From contig CAZYMU010000037.1 of NCBI GenBank assembly GCA_964648465.1, forward strand, positions 1-24,357: a stretch of 24,357 bases of DNA. The letters run 5' to 3'. Position 1 is the stretch's first letter, and the number at the start of each line of letters is the position of its first letter. The notes under the pieces are model-generated. The model made no database searches and had not been told where the DNA came from. It was given only the letters and a program-made list of their open reading frames with translations. The stretch is from Aminicenans sp964648465. Its GTDB lineage: Bacteria; Acidobacteriota; Aminicenantia; Aminicenantales; Aminicenantaceae. Positions 7,476 to 16,304 of this stretch are shown here, piece by piece. Made by a program: the position numbers and the translations under genes.

Positions 7476-9584
7476 ATGAAAAATGTAAGATTAATATTTT
7501 TGTTTATGGCTGTGATATCAACCTTGGTTTTGAGTGGATCAAGAGAGCTTACAGCACAAGAAAAAATAAGTAATATTTCCTATAAGATAAAAGTAAAGCT
7601 GGATGATAAAAATAAAATGCTCTATGGAAAAGAAAATATAACATGGTACAACAGGACAAATGACGAAGTCCAAGACATGTGGTTTCATCTCTATTACAAC
7701 GCATTCAAGAATGAAAAAAGCACCATGATTGAGGAATCTAAAAGTGATATCATGCGTGGCATAAGAGTAAAAGAGGGAAAATGGGGATGGATCGATATTC
7801 TAAAGATAAAGTTGGCTGATGGAAGAGACTTAAAACCCACAATGGAGTTTATTAGCAGAGATAAACCTGAACATCCAGGTGATGAAACTGTTATGAGAGT
7901 ATGTTTTCCAGAGGCAATAAAGCCGGGTGAAGAGGTTCATATTCAACTTGAATTTCAATCAAAAATTCCCAGGACTATAGCCAGGTCAGGTTATTATCAG
8001 GATTCATATTTTATTGCGCAGTGGTTTCCTAAACCCGGAGTTTATGAGGAAGGCAAAGGCTGGAACTGCCATGAATACCATTATTCTTCTGAATTTTATG
8101 CTGATTTTGCAGATTTTAGGGTTGATATTACTGTCCCTGAAGATTTTGTTATAGGTGCATCAGGAAAACAAATTAATGCTGCTCCTAATGAGGCAGAAAA
8201 AACCGTGACTTATACATATCAAGAGAATAATATCCATGATTTTGCCTGGACAGCTGATCCTTATTTCATTAAAGTCGAGCGTGATTTCATTGCAGATAAA
8301 GAAGTTAGCCAGAAAGAATATGAAGAAGTTGCCGGTATACTGCAGCTTCCTTTTGAAGATGTGAAACTCAATGATGTAAAGATGATTCTTTTGATAGAGC
8401 CTCAGCATAAGGGACAGATTGACCGGCATTTTAATGCCTTGAAGGCTGCCATAAAATATTACGGGATATGGTACGGCCCTTATCCCTATGAAACTGTTAC
8501 AATGGTGGATCCTCCCTTCCGAACAAGAAGTGGAGGTATGGAATATCCAACTCTTTTTACAGCCGGGACAAGTATTTTAACGAGTAAGGATGTGCTTTCT
8601 CCTGAAGGAGTAATTATCCACGAATTCGGGCATGGATACTGGTATGGAATGTGTGCAAATAATGAATTTGAGGAAGCGTGGCTTGATGAAGGGATTAATA
8701 CTTATTCTACAGGAAAAACCGTTGCTTGGGCTTATGGCCCAGGAACATTGCCCATGGCTTTTAACGGCATCCCATTATCATGGTTTTTAAAACTTCCTAT
8801 TTATTATGATTATGAATTAGATCGTGCTGCAGCAATAAACGTCGTAGAGCTCGACCCAATAACAACTTATTCGTGGCATTTTATCAATGGAGCGAGTTAT
8901 GGAGGAAATGTATATATGCGCGCTTCAACATGTTTAAACACTCTTGAGAGATTAGTTGGCCAGGATGTGATGTTTCGGATATTAAGGACATTCCAAATGC
9001 GTTTTCGTTATAAACATCCTCACACGAAGGATTTTACAGATGTGGTAAATGAAGTTACAGAAAGAGACTTAACGTGGTTTTTTAAGGAATTGTTTTTTGA
9101 TACTTTGGATTTCGATTATGGGGTTTCTTCCTTAACTTCTAAGAAAATGAAGAAATATGTCCGGGGAGTTTTTGAAACTAACGGAAACAAAGAAGAATAT
9201 ACAAAACACAGGATCAATGAACTTGAAGAGCGAAATAAAACCCCAGAACAGAAAAATGTCTATATTACAAAAGTCAAGGTAAGGAGATTCGGAGAAGCTA
9301 AAGTAAGTGGAGATGTTGACGTGAAATTGAAAATTGTTTTTGATGATGATTCAGAAGAAATTTGTTACTGGAACGGGCAGGGAAGATGGAAAGGATTTAC
9401 TTTTGAGAAACCTGTAAAAGCAAAACATGCACAAATAGATCCTGATAACATATGGCTTATCGACTCAAATATAGTAAATAACAGCATTAAGATGGAGGCT
9501 TCCAGAATTGGTATATGGAAATTTACATCTAAATTATTATTCTGGACACAGAACTGTTTTCAGATTATTTCTGGTTTAAGTTAA
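7476..9584 (+). CDS. Secreted M1 family metallopeptidase
   Basis: This zinc aminopeptidase-type enzyme probably acts on peptides in the periplasm or at the cell surface. The 702 residues start with a signal peptide (KNVRLIFLFMAVISTLVLSG). The M1 exopeptidase-like motif reads GGMEYPT at 353-359 (compare GAMEN). The zinc site is HEFGH at 382-386 with the third ligand E405 in WLDEG, exactly the HEXXH-18-E spacing of M1. The C-terminal part lacks further motifs I can name. The frame is open further upstream, but the ATG at 7476 has a strong AAGGAGG site and begins the signal peptide, so I use it. A membrane protein gene follows after 16 bases, implying co-transcription. Confidence 0.88.
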   Translation: MKNVRLIFLFMAVISTLVLSGSRELTAQEKISNISYKIKVKLDDKNKMLYGKENITWYNRTNDEVQDMWFHLYYNAFKNEKSTMIEESKSDIMRGIRVKEGKWGWIDILKIKLADGRDLKPTMEFISRDKPEHPGDETVMRVCFPEAIKPGEEVHIQLEFQSKIPRTIARSGYYQDSYFIAQWFPKPGVYEEGKGWNCHEYHYSSEFYADFADFRVDITVPEDFVIGASGKQINAAPNEAEKTVTYTYQENNIHDFAWTADPYFIKVERDFIADKEVSQKEYEEVAGILQLPFEDVKLNDVKMILLIEPQHKGQIDRHFNALKAAIKYYGIWYGPYPYETVTMVDPPFRTRSGGMEYPTLFTAGTSILTSKDVLSPEGVIIHEFGHGYWYGMCANNEFEEAWLDEGINTYSTGKTVAWAYGPGTLPMAFNGIPLSWFLKLPIYYDYELDRAAAINVVELDPITTYSWHFINGASYGGNVYMRASTCLNTLERLVGQDVMFRILRTFQMRFRYKHPHTKDFTDVVNEVTERDLTWFFKELFFDTLDFDYGVSSLTSKKMKKYVRGVFETNGNKEEYTKHRINELEERNKTPEQKNVYITKVKVRRFGEAKVSGDVDVKLKIVFDDDSEEICYWNGQGRWKGFTFEKPVKAKHAQIDPDNIWLIDSNIVNNSIKMEASRIGIWKFTSKLLFWTQNCFQIISGLS

Positions 9585-9600
9585 GGCGAGGAGGCAAGAT

Positions 9601-10470
9601 ATGGGAATTTTCAAATTGTTTAAATTGGGTGTTCAGACTGCAAATAAAAAAGCAAGAATGCTGATTTATTTATGGCTTACAAATATTCTGTTTTCATTGA
9701 TTGTTATTTCTCCGGTTTATTTTTTGCTTCAAAAGGATTTTTCTAAGTCACTGCTTGGAGATCAAATTGGAGAGGGCATGAACCTAATATGGTTCGGAGA
9801 TATTATTTTTAAATACAGAGATTTTTATCCATCATTGATTGGCGTATTTATCATTCCAGCCGTTCTTTTTTTCCTGCTGTATATTTATCTCAACGGAGGG
9901 ATTATTGGAAGAATTACTTCTCAAGAAGTGAAAGTAAATCTCTCAAATTTCTTTTCAGATTGCGGAAAATATTTTTTCAGATTTTTTAGGGTTTTCTTGA
10001 TTTCACTTATTGGGTATTTCCTGCTTTTTGGAGTCGTAATGAAGCTTATTTCTGCCTTGTTCACGTTGTGGACAAAAAACGCATCTACAGGATGGCCGCA
10101 AATATTTTCTTCAAACCTGAAGTTGTTAATAACAGTTCTTCTTTTTTCAATAGTAAGGATGTTTTTTGATTACGTGAGGGTCAGAATTGTAATCGAAGAC
10201 AGCAATAAAACAATCAAGGCAACACTTACAAACTTTTCTTTTTTTGGGAATTACTTTTTCAAGGTATGGCTGCTTTATCTCCTTGTTGGTGTTGTGGTTG
10301 TAATTTTTGGTGCAGTTTTCATCGGGATTAATCAGATTCTACCCAAAGCAGGCTTATTCTTTATTGTAGTTTTTATATGGCAGCAGCTCTACATTTTATC
10401 GAAGATATGGACAAAGATTCTGTTTTTTTCGACAGAATATCATTATGCAGAAAAAAGTATAACAAATTGA
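9601..10470 (+). CDS. Six-TM membrane protein of unknown function
   Basis: I do not recognise a family. The 289 residues contain about six hydrophobic segments, near 22-44, 76-97, 127-150, 172-193, 220-243 and 250-275, with many Phe residues and a basic N-terminus, so it is an inner-membrane protein. There is no obvious catalytic or transport motif. The start has a GAGGAGG site. It sits 16 bases after the secreted M1 peptidase and 31 bases before a metallo-beta-lactamase nuclease, so the three are likely one transcript. The layout of Phe-rich helices resembles uncharacterised small multi-span proteins of this kind of bacterium; no role is claimed. Confidence 0.75.
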   Translation: MGIFKLFKLGVQTANKKARMLIYLWLTNILFSLIVISPVYFLLQKDFSKSLLGDQIGEGMNLIWFGDIIFKYRDFYPSLIGVFIIPAVLFFLLYIYLNGGIIGRITSQEVKVNLSNFFSDCGKYFFRFFRVFLISLIGYFLLFGVVMKLISALFTLWTKNASTGWPQIFSSNLKLLITVLLFSIVRMFFDYVRVRIVIEDSNKTIKATLTNFSFFGNYFFKVWLLYLLVGVVVVIFGAVFIGINQILPKAGLFFIVVFIWQQLYILSKIWTKILFFSTEYHYAEKSITN

Positions 10471-10501
10471 TAAACTTGCACTCGCATTTTTGAGGGACAT
10501 A

Positions 10502-11899
10502 TTGAGAATAAAATTCCTTGGAGCAACTCAACAAGTTACAGGTTCTTGTTACTTATTAGAAGCAGGGGGGCTTAGATTACTTATCGACTGCGGGCTATTT
10601 CAAGAACGTGAATATTTTAAAAGAAACTGGAACCCACTGCCCTTTGCTGCGGATCAAATAGATTTTCTTCTTCTCACTCATGTTCATTTGGACCATTCAG
10701 GACTTATCCCTAAACTTGTAAGAGAGGGTTTCTCAGGAGAGATACTAACAACACATGCTTCTTTCGATATGCTTCCAATCGTACTGTTAGATTCTGCGCG
10801 AATTCAGGAAGAAGATGCCTCGTTTAAAAAGAAGCGTCATGAACGAGAAGGAAGAAAAGGACCATATCCTGAAATCCCTCTTTATACTGTCCAGGATGTT
10901 AAAAATTCATTTCCATTTGTAAAAAAAATCCCTTATGAAAAATCGTTTTTGCTTAATAACAAGGTGAATGTCATTTTCCATGATGCAGGGCATATTCTTG
11001 GGTCTGCAATGCTTGAAATAAATATAAATGAGAAAGGTAGGAAACAGAACTTTGTTTTTTCTGGAGATATTGGACAGTGGAATAAACCTATTGTCCGTGA
11101 CCCGTCAGTCTTCGAACAAATGAACTATGTGGTTATGGAATCTACTTATGGAGATCGCAATCATGAAGACCCTGAAAGCATCGAAAGTTATCTGTGTAAG
11201 ATAATCAATGATACTGTAGCTGCTGGCGGAAATATAATTGTTCCTTCATTTGCAATCGAGCGTGCGCAGGAATTGATGTATTATTTAAGCCGGTTAGTAA
11301 GACAAACCCGAATTCCTTTTCTCATGATTTTTCTTGACAGCCCAATGGCCGTCAATATAACGGATATTTTCCGACAGCATAAAGAATGCTTTGATAAAGA
11401 GACCTTGAAACTATTTCAGAACGGGAATTCTCCTTTTCATTTCCCTGGATTAAGATTAGTTCGATCTGTTGAAGAGTCGAAAGCAATCAATTTAATCAAA
11501 GGATCCTGTATGGTCATCGCAGGTTCTGGGATGTGCACTGGTGGGCGCATAAAACACCATCTTATCCAGAACATTTCCAGGCCAGAATCTACTATTCTAT
11601 TTATTGGATACCAGGCAAAAGGTACTTTGGGAAGGGCGATCATAAACGGTGCAGAACAGGTAAGGATTCATGGCAGGCATTATCCAGTACGTGCTAGGCT
11701 GGAACAGATTCAAGGCTTTTCTGCACATGCTGACAGACAAGGTCTTTTTAAGTGGTTAAGCTATTTAAATTCTGATCCTAAGCAGATTTTTATTACCCAT
11801 GGCGAAAGGAAAGCAGCATTAAGTCTGACTAGAAATATTCGTGAAAAGAAAGGATGGAATGTCAATATGCCCAAATATCTGGAGGAATGGGAATTTTAA
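10502..11899 (+). CDS. MBL-fold beta-CASP metallohydrolase (RNA exonuclease/endonuclease type)
   Basis: The 465-residue protein has the metallo-beta-lactamase fold with the beta-CASP insert typical of CPSF73/Ysh1-like and related bacterial RNA-processing nucleases. Metal ligands visible: HVHLDH at 60-65, H164 in AGHILGS, D189 in FSGDIG. The beta-CASP and C-terminal motifs are also seen: STYGDR near 214, SGMCTGGR, GFSAHAD and the final ITHGE. It should be a cytoplasmic nuclease acting on RNA. I prefer the TTG at 10502, which has GAGGGA about six bases upstream and gives the family's typical beginning, MRIKFLGATQQVTGSCY; a TTG at 10490 is the alternative. It converges on the histidine kinase gene with only 14 bases between them and no visible terminator. 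Confidence 0.85.
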   Translation: MRIKFLGATQQVTGSCYLLEAGGLRLLIDCGLFQEREYFKRNWNPLPFAADQIDFLLLTHVHLDHSGLIPKLVREGFSGEILTTHASFDMLPIVLLDSARIQEEDASFKKKRHEREGRKGPYPEIPLYTVQDVKNSFPFVKKIPYEKSFLLNNKVNVIFHDAGHILGSAMLEININEKGRKQNFVFSGDIGQWNKPIVRDPSVFEQMNYVVMESTYGDRNHEDPESIESYLCKIINDTVAAGGNIIVPSFAIERAQELMYYLSRLVRQTRIPFLMIFLDSPMAVNITDIFRQHKECFDKETLKLFQNGNSPFHFPGLRLVRSVEESKAINLIKGSCMVIAGSGMCTGGRIKHHLIQNISRPESTILFIGYQAKGTLGRAIINGAEQVRIHGRHYPVRARLEQIQGFSAHADRQGLFKWLSYLNSDPKQIFITHGERKAALSLTRNIREKKGWNVNMPKYLEEWEF

Positions 11900-11913
11900 T
11901 AGAAATGAATATG

Positions 11914-13269
11914 TCAGAATCTCAATGTGAATATTGTTTCAACAGAATGTTCAGAATAAACACTGATTGTCCCCTTGTGTAAGCGCATCATCTGTCTTGA
12001 CAGACTGAGTCCAATGCCAGAACCTCCTTCTTTTGTTGAATAGAATGGAATAAATATTTTTTCAAGGTTTTCCTCAGTTATCCCAGTGCCATTATCTTTA
12101 ATTTGGATAAGAGTTTTACCGTAACTGTCTAGATAAGCATTTAATTCTATGCTTGCTTCTTTCTGAGTATCAACTGCCTGGATAGAATTTAAGAGAAGAT
12201 TTATTAAAACTTGTTCTATAAGCTCCTGGTCAGCTGATAATTGAAGGTTTTGAGGTTCTATGAACATTTTAAAATGAACTTTTTTTTCATTAATATTAGC
12301 CTGCATAAGCTTCTCAACCCGCAAAAAGAGTTCTTTCAAATAGAATATGCGAAATTTGGGTTTGGGAATTAAAGTTAGATTTCTGTAAGCATCGACAAAA
12401 TGTAGTAAACCTTTACTCCTTTTAAAGATTGTCTGAAGTCCCTGGTTGATATCATCAAGTATTTCGGTATCTGCTTTTTGTCCCTGCTCAAAAGTGACGA
12501 TGCTTTCCTGAATCAACTCATTTATTGTTGATGCAAGGGACGCTATTGGAGTTACAGAATTCATGATTTCATGTGTTAGAACGCGTATGAGTTTTTGCCA
12601 GGCTTCAATTTCTTTCTCTTCAAGTTCAGTGCGGATGTTTTGAATTGAAATGAGTGAAAAATCTTGTCCTCTCAGTTTAAATTCTGTAGCGAATAAGATC
12701 AGATTCAATAACTCATTATTATTTACAATCTTGACGAGAGCTTTTTCTTTTGTCTTAAGTCTGAACATCGTATCAACGAGATGTTTGCCTAGAAATTCAA
12801 GAGAATTTATATTTTTAAGTCTCTGGACTTTTAAAAGCCGCTTGGCAGCTGTATTTATGAGTTCTACATCTCCGTTTGGTTGAAATGCTATTAATCCGAT
12901 TCCGACATGCTGGACAATGGTTTGAAGATAATGATAATGCTCTTCTTTTTCGAATCGCGTTTTTTTAAAGGCATTACTCACTTCATTAAATGCAGATTTC
13001 AGCTCTGAAAAAGAAGAGCCTTGGACATTATCTTTGAAAGATTGGGAAAAATCTTTATATTTGATGGACTCAAAGAAATGGGAAAGATCTCTGTTTGTCT
13101 TTTCGACATAATAAATCAAAGTATAAACTTGATAGATTATTAGAAATCCAGTGATGATAAAGGCTCCGTATAATCTGGTCTTGAAGAGTAATAAGAAGAA
13201 AAGAAATATTGTACAGAATGATAATAGCACACGGAGTATTAAATTGACTCTAAAATGTTTATAAACCAT
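11914..13269 (-). CDS. Membrane-bound sensor histidine kinase (NtrB type)
   Basis: This sensor should autophosphorylate and pass phosphate to the response regulator encoded just before it. In 451 residues: two TM helices near 8-29 and 33-54 with almost no periplasmic loop, a HAMP-like linker, a PAS domain about 115-215, the phospho-acceptor H233 in LTHEIMNSVTPI, the N box (ELIEQVLINLLLNSIQAV), DNGTGI and a G-rich box GGSGIGLSLS. The lack of an outside domain suggests it senses a membrane or cytoplasmic signal. The frame is open to an ATG at 13344, but I place the start at the ATG at 13269, which overlaps the regulator's end by 11 bases and suggests translational coupling; the extra N-terminal residues would only be a shadow of the regulator gene. 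Confidence 0.88.
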   Translation of the reverse strand: MVYKHFRVNLILRVLLSFCTIFLFFLLLFKTRLYGAFIITGFLIIYQVYTLIYYVEKTNRDLSHFFESIKYKDFSQSFKDNVQGSSFSELKSAFNEVSNAFKKTRFEKEEHYHYLQTIVQHVGIGLIAFQPNGDVELINTAAKRLLKVQRLKNINSLEFLGKHLVDTMFRLKTKEKALVKIVNNNELLNLILFATEFKLRGQDFSLISIQNIRTELEEKEIEAWQKLIRVLTHEIMNSVTPIASLASTINELIQESIVTFEQGQKADTEILDDINQGLQTIFKRSKGLLHFVDAYRNLTLIPKPKFRIFYLKELFLRVEKLMQANINEKKVHFKMFIEPQNLQLSADQELIEQVLINLLLNSIQAVDTQKEASIELNAYLDSYGKTLIQIKDNGTGITEENLEKIFIPFYSTKEGGSGIGLSLSRQMMRLHKGTISVYSEHSVETIFTLRF

Positions 13270-14629
13270 ATTTTTGCAATCTGCGGTAGAGGGAAGTTCT
13301 GGAGAGGCCAAGTTCCTTGGCAGCATGGCTGATATTCCCTTCATGTTTACTGATGACCTTCAGGATAGTTGCTTTCTCTAGTTGTTCTAGATTGTAATCT
13401 TCAAAGATAAGAGCTTCTTCATCTTGAGCAGGAAACAAAAAATCTGAAGGCTGCAGCACCGGATAATCAGACATTATGACTGCCCGTTCCAGGGCATGCT
13501 GCAATTCTCTTACATTCCCAGGCCAATGATATCTTTCGAATTTTTTTAAGGTTTCATCATTAATTTTTTTTAGAGTTTTATTATATTTTTTACAATAAAT
13601 TTTTAAGAAATGATCTGTAAGAAGAGGAATGTCCTCATGTCGTTCACGTAATGGAGGCAGATTGATTTCAACAGTGTTAATTCGATAAAGCAAATCCTGG
13701 CGGAATTTATTTTGGGCTACCATGTTATAAATTGGCATGTTAGTCGCACATATAAGGTGTACATTTACTGAGACAGGCTTGTTCGAGCCAATACGGGTCA
13801 CTGTTCGTGTCGCAATAACACCCAGTAGTTTAGCCTGGAGAGTAAATGGGATGTTTCCTATTTCGTCAAGGAAAAGTGTCCCTCCTGATGCAACTTCAAA
13901 ACGACCTGCCCTGTCTGTTCTTGCATCAGTAAATGCCCCTTTCACATGCCCAAATAACTCACTTTCGAACAGACTTTCACTCAAAGCTCCCATATCAACA
14001 GAGATAAAAACCTCGTTTGCTCTTGTAGACTGGCGGTGAAGTGAACGTGCTGCAAGTTCTTTTCCTGTTCCGTTCTCACCAAGAATAAGAATATTTGCAT
14101 CTGTTTTTGCAACTTTTTGTATGCTTGTAAAGACGGCTTGCATCACTTGGCTTTGACCTAAGAAATCATGGTATGGGAGATCAAGGTCAGCACTTAATTG
14201 CTTTTGGCGCAAACGAAGGTTTTTTGCTTCTATTCTTGATTGATGAAGATTCATTGCCGCAGAAAATGTTGCAAGAAATCGTTCATTCTGCCAGGGTTTT
14301 AGAATGAAATCAGAAGCCCCCTCTTTTATTGCCGTAACAGCCATTTCCACGTCGCCAAAGGCCGTAATCATAACAATAACTGCTGAAGGGTCAATTTCAA
14401 GGATTTTATCAAGCCAGCAAAATCCTTCCTTGCCGCTTGTTGCTCCTTTGGCAAAATTCATGTCTAGAAAGATGACATCATATGTATTATTTTTCAGGAG
14501 GTTTGGAATTGATTTTGGGTTTTTACTAGCATGTATTTCTGCAGCATGTTGCTTGAGAAACAAGTGCGCCGCCTGAAGAATATCTTCATCATCATCGATG
14601 ATAAGTACTTTTCCCTTCTTTTTTTTCAT
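13259..14629 (-). CDS. Sigma-54 dependent response regulator (NtrC type)
   Basis: This DNA-binding activator opens sigma-54 promoters using ATP. In 456 residues: a receiver domain with acidic pocket D12-D14 and phospho-acceptor D56, K111 in the conserved LKPW, then an AAA+ domain with Walker A GENGTGK at 184-190, the sigma-54 contact loop GAFTDA at 231-236 (canonical GAFTGA) and Walker B LFLDEIGN at 252-259. The C-terminal Fis-type helix-turn-helix reads GNISHAAKELGLSRTSLYRR. It lies in one operon with the histidine kinase. A sigma-54 promoter for the divergent exporter genes starts about 255 bases from its ATG, so that operon is its likely target. No clear ribosome site precedes the ATG. Confidence 0.93.
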   Translation of the reverse strand: MKKKKGKVLIIDDDEDILQAAHLFLKQHAAEIHASKNPKSIPNLLKNNTYDVIFLDMNFAKGATSGKEGFCWLDKILEIDPSAVIVMITAFGDVEMAVTAIKEGASDFILKPWQNERFLATFSAAMNLHQSRIEAKNLRLRQKQLSADLDLPYHDFLGQSQVMQAVFTSIQKVAKTDANILILGENGTGKELAARSLHRQSTRANEVFISVDMGALSESLFESELFGHVKGAFTDARTDRAGRFEVASGGTLFLDEIGNIPFTLQAKLLGVIATRTVTRIGSNKPVSVNVHLICATNMPIYNMVAQNKFRQDLLYRINTVEINLPPLRERHEDIPLLTDHFLKIYCKKYNKTLKKINDETLKKFERYHWPGNVRELQHALERAVIMSDYPVLQPSDFLFPAQDEEALIFEDYNLEQLEKATILKVISKHEGNISHAAKELGLSRTSLYRRLQKYGL

Positions 14630-14648
14630 GAAATAGCTCTTTTTTTTA

Positions 14649-14654
14649 ATTATA
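14649..14654 (-). promoter_or_regulatory. Possible -10 of the regulator-kinase operon
   Basis: A perfect minus-strand TATAAT lies 20 bases upstream of the ATG at 14629. No convincing -35 is seen 17 bases further upstream. The AT-rich context lowers its value. Confidence 0.3.
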
Positions 14655-14722
14655 GCAAAAGGCTGAAAAAAAATCTTTTGGCTTTTTTATAAGCAAATTT
14701 TATACTAGAATCCTTAGAAGTT

Positions 14723-14751
14723 CTTATCATGGGAATCTCAAGTCTGATAAG
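14723..14751. promoter_or_regulatory. Dyad, possible activator site 1
   Basis: CTTATCA (14723-14729) and TGATAAG (14745-14751) are exact inverted copies separated by 15 bases. It lies about 135-160 bases upstream of the sigma-54 promoter, a typical range for enhancer sites of NtrC-type activators. Confidence 0.35.
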
Positions 14752-14764
14752 TAAAGCAGTTAAA

Positions 14765-14785
14765 AATTGGATTAATTATCCAATT
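14765..14785. promoter_or_regulatory. Perfect dyad, possible enhancer site for the NtrC-type regulator
   Basis: AATTGGAT (14765-14772) and ATCCAATT (14778-14785) are exact inverted copies with a 5-base centre, the kind of site a Fis-type helix-turn-helix dimer binds. Its centre is about 112 bases upstream of the -24 element of the sigma-54 promoter. A further dyad, GTTTT-G-AAAAC, lies at 14819-14829. Binding by the regulator is inference. Confidence 0.5.
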
Positions 14786-14884
14786 GTTGAATTATTTGTT
14801 CGATATCGCACACTATATGTTTTGAAAACGAACACCATTTTAGAAATATAATCTGTTTATCCAGAGGTTTTATGTATAAATGAA

Positions 14885-14901
14885 CTGGCATGTTTATTGC
14901 A
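14885..14901 (+). promoter_or_regulatory. Sigma-54 (-24/-12) promoter of the exporter operon
   Basis: CTGGCATGTTTATTGCA matches the sigma-54 consensus: the GG of -24 at 14887-14888 and the GC of -12 at 14899-14900 are separated by exactly 10 bases, and the flanks TGGCA and TTGCA fit. Transcription should begin near 14911, about 92 bases before the ATG at 15004. The neighbouring NtrC-type regulator is the expected activator. Except for this promoter and the dyads, the 374-base gap 14630-15003 shows nothing else I can name. Confidence 0.82.
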
Positions 14902-15003
14902 CATAAGAATAATTTAGTATATATTTTTAAACCAATTATAGAATAGATTCGTATAATAATATACTAGAAAAATAAAGGAACAAAAGGAACTGGAGGAGAA
15001 AAA

Positions 15004-16260
15004 ATGGGAATGGACCGGAAAATTAAGAAAAAGAAATGGCCCCCAAAAAGAATTGCAATATATGCTGTTTCGGGAATATTTATAATTTTAGTAATTTATA
15101 TGTTTCTTTTTAAGATGAACAAAAATTCTCTAAACGTTAAGACTGATCGGATTACTATATCCACCGTAGAGAAAGGACCATTCCAAGAGTTTATTCCAAT
15201 CTTGGGAACAGTACGTCCAATAAATACCTATTTTCTTGATGCTGTAGACGGAGGGAGAATAGAAGAAATCTATTTAGAAGCCGGTTCTATAGTAAAGAAA
15301 GGAGATAAAATCCTAAAACTCGCAAATACAAATCTTCTGCTTGACATAATGTGGAAAGAAGCCGAATTGTTCCAGCAGAGCAATAATCTTCGCAATACAC
15401 GCCTTCAAATGGAGCAATATCGTCTTAAACTAAACCAAGATCTTACTAGTGTTGAGAACAGTCTTCGACAACAAAGGCGTGTCTATGAACGGTATAAAGA
15501 ACTGAGGAAAGACAATTTGATTTCAAAGCATGAGTTTGAACTGGCCAAGGATCAATATGAATATTTAGTTAAGAGTAAGGAATTGACAATCGAAAGTCAG
15601 AAAAATGAATTAGCATTCAGACAGGCTCAAATTGATGCCCTAGAAACGTCCTTAAAACGTATGCAAAATAATCTTAATGTTGTAAAAAAGAAACAGGATA
15701 ATCTTATTATTACTGCACCAATATCTGGGCACATTACTTCTCTTGATGCTGAAATCGGACAATCCAAATCCGCGGGGCAGCGTCTTGGACAAATAGATGT
15801 TTTAGATCATTTTAAAGTCAGGGCTGGAATAGATGAGCATTATATTGCTAGAGTAGAGAAAGGAAAGACAGGTGAGTTTGAATTTGCTGGGGACACCTAT
15901 CATCTTATAGTTAAACAAGTCTATCTTGAAGTTAAGGAAGGGAGATTCGAGGTAGATATGGAATTTAAAGGTGAAGAACCTAAGGGTATTAGGCGAGGCC
16001 AAACCTTTCATATTAGCCTGCAATTAGGAGGGATTTCTGAAGAAATAATCCTACCACGTGGAGGTTTTTATCAAACGACAGGAGGAAATTGGATTTTTAT
16101 TGTAGACAAATCAGGAAAATTTGCAACTAAAAAACCTATTAAACTTGGAATGTATAATACTTATGTCTACCAGGTGCTTGAAGGATTAGAGCCCGGAGAC
16201 CGTATCATAACTTCCTCATATGAAAGTTTTGGAAATGCTGAAATGTTAATATTTAAATGA
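15004..16260 (+). CDS. HlyD/MacA-like periplasmic adaptor subunit
   Basis: This membrane-fusion protein links an inner-membrane transporter to a TolC-like outer-membrane channel. In 418 residues: a basic cytoplasmic start, one TM helix about 17-36, a lipoyl-like half with GGRIEEIYLEAGSIVKKGD near 82-100, a long coiled-coil region about 110-230 rich in Lys, Gln and Glu, the second lipoyl half (ITAPISGHITSLDAEIGQ) and a beta-barrel with a C-terminal membrane-proximal domain. The start has a strong GGAGGAG site at 14992-14998. It is first in an operon with two ABC ATPases and an outer-membrane channel, read from a sigma-54 promoter. The substrate is unknown; MacA-type adaptors serve macrolides, peptides or lipoproteins. 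Confidence 0.88.
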   Translation: MGMDRKIKKKKWPPKRIAIYAVSGIFIILVIYMFLFKMNKNSLNVKTDRITISTVEKGPFQEFIPILGTVRPINTYFLDAVDGGRIEEIYLEAGSIVKKGDKILKLANTNLLLDIMWKEAELFQQSNNLRNTRLQMEQYRLKLNQDLTSVENSLRQQRRVYERYKELRKDNLISKHEFELAKDQYEYLVKSKELTIESQKNELAFRQAQIDALETSLKRMQNNLNVVKKKQDNLIITAPISGHITSLDAEIGQSKSAGQRLGQIDVLDHFKVRAGIDEHYIARVEKGKTGEFEFAGDTYHLIVKQVYLEVKEGRFEVDMEFKGEEPKGIRRGQTFHISLQLGGISEEIILPRGGFYQTTGGNWIFIVDKSGKFATKKPIKLGMYNTYVYQVLEGLEPGDRIITSSYESFGNAEMLIFK

Positions 16261-16304
16261 TTGCATTAATTTATTTATCTTATAAAGGATAAAGGAGAAA
16301 AATA

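Noticed and set aside
13270..13344. Longer N-terminus for the histidine kinase from an ATG at 13344
   Set aside because: It would overlap the regulator's conserved helix-turn-helix by 86 bases and its residues are the regulator's coding sequence in another frame; the ATG at 13269 leads directly into the first TM helix.
14680..14694. A second sigma-54-like site (TGG...AGC) upstream of the exporter
   Set aside because: The GG and GC are 11 bases apart rather than 10, and the flanks fit poorly.
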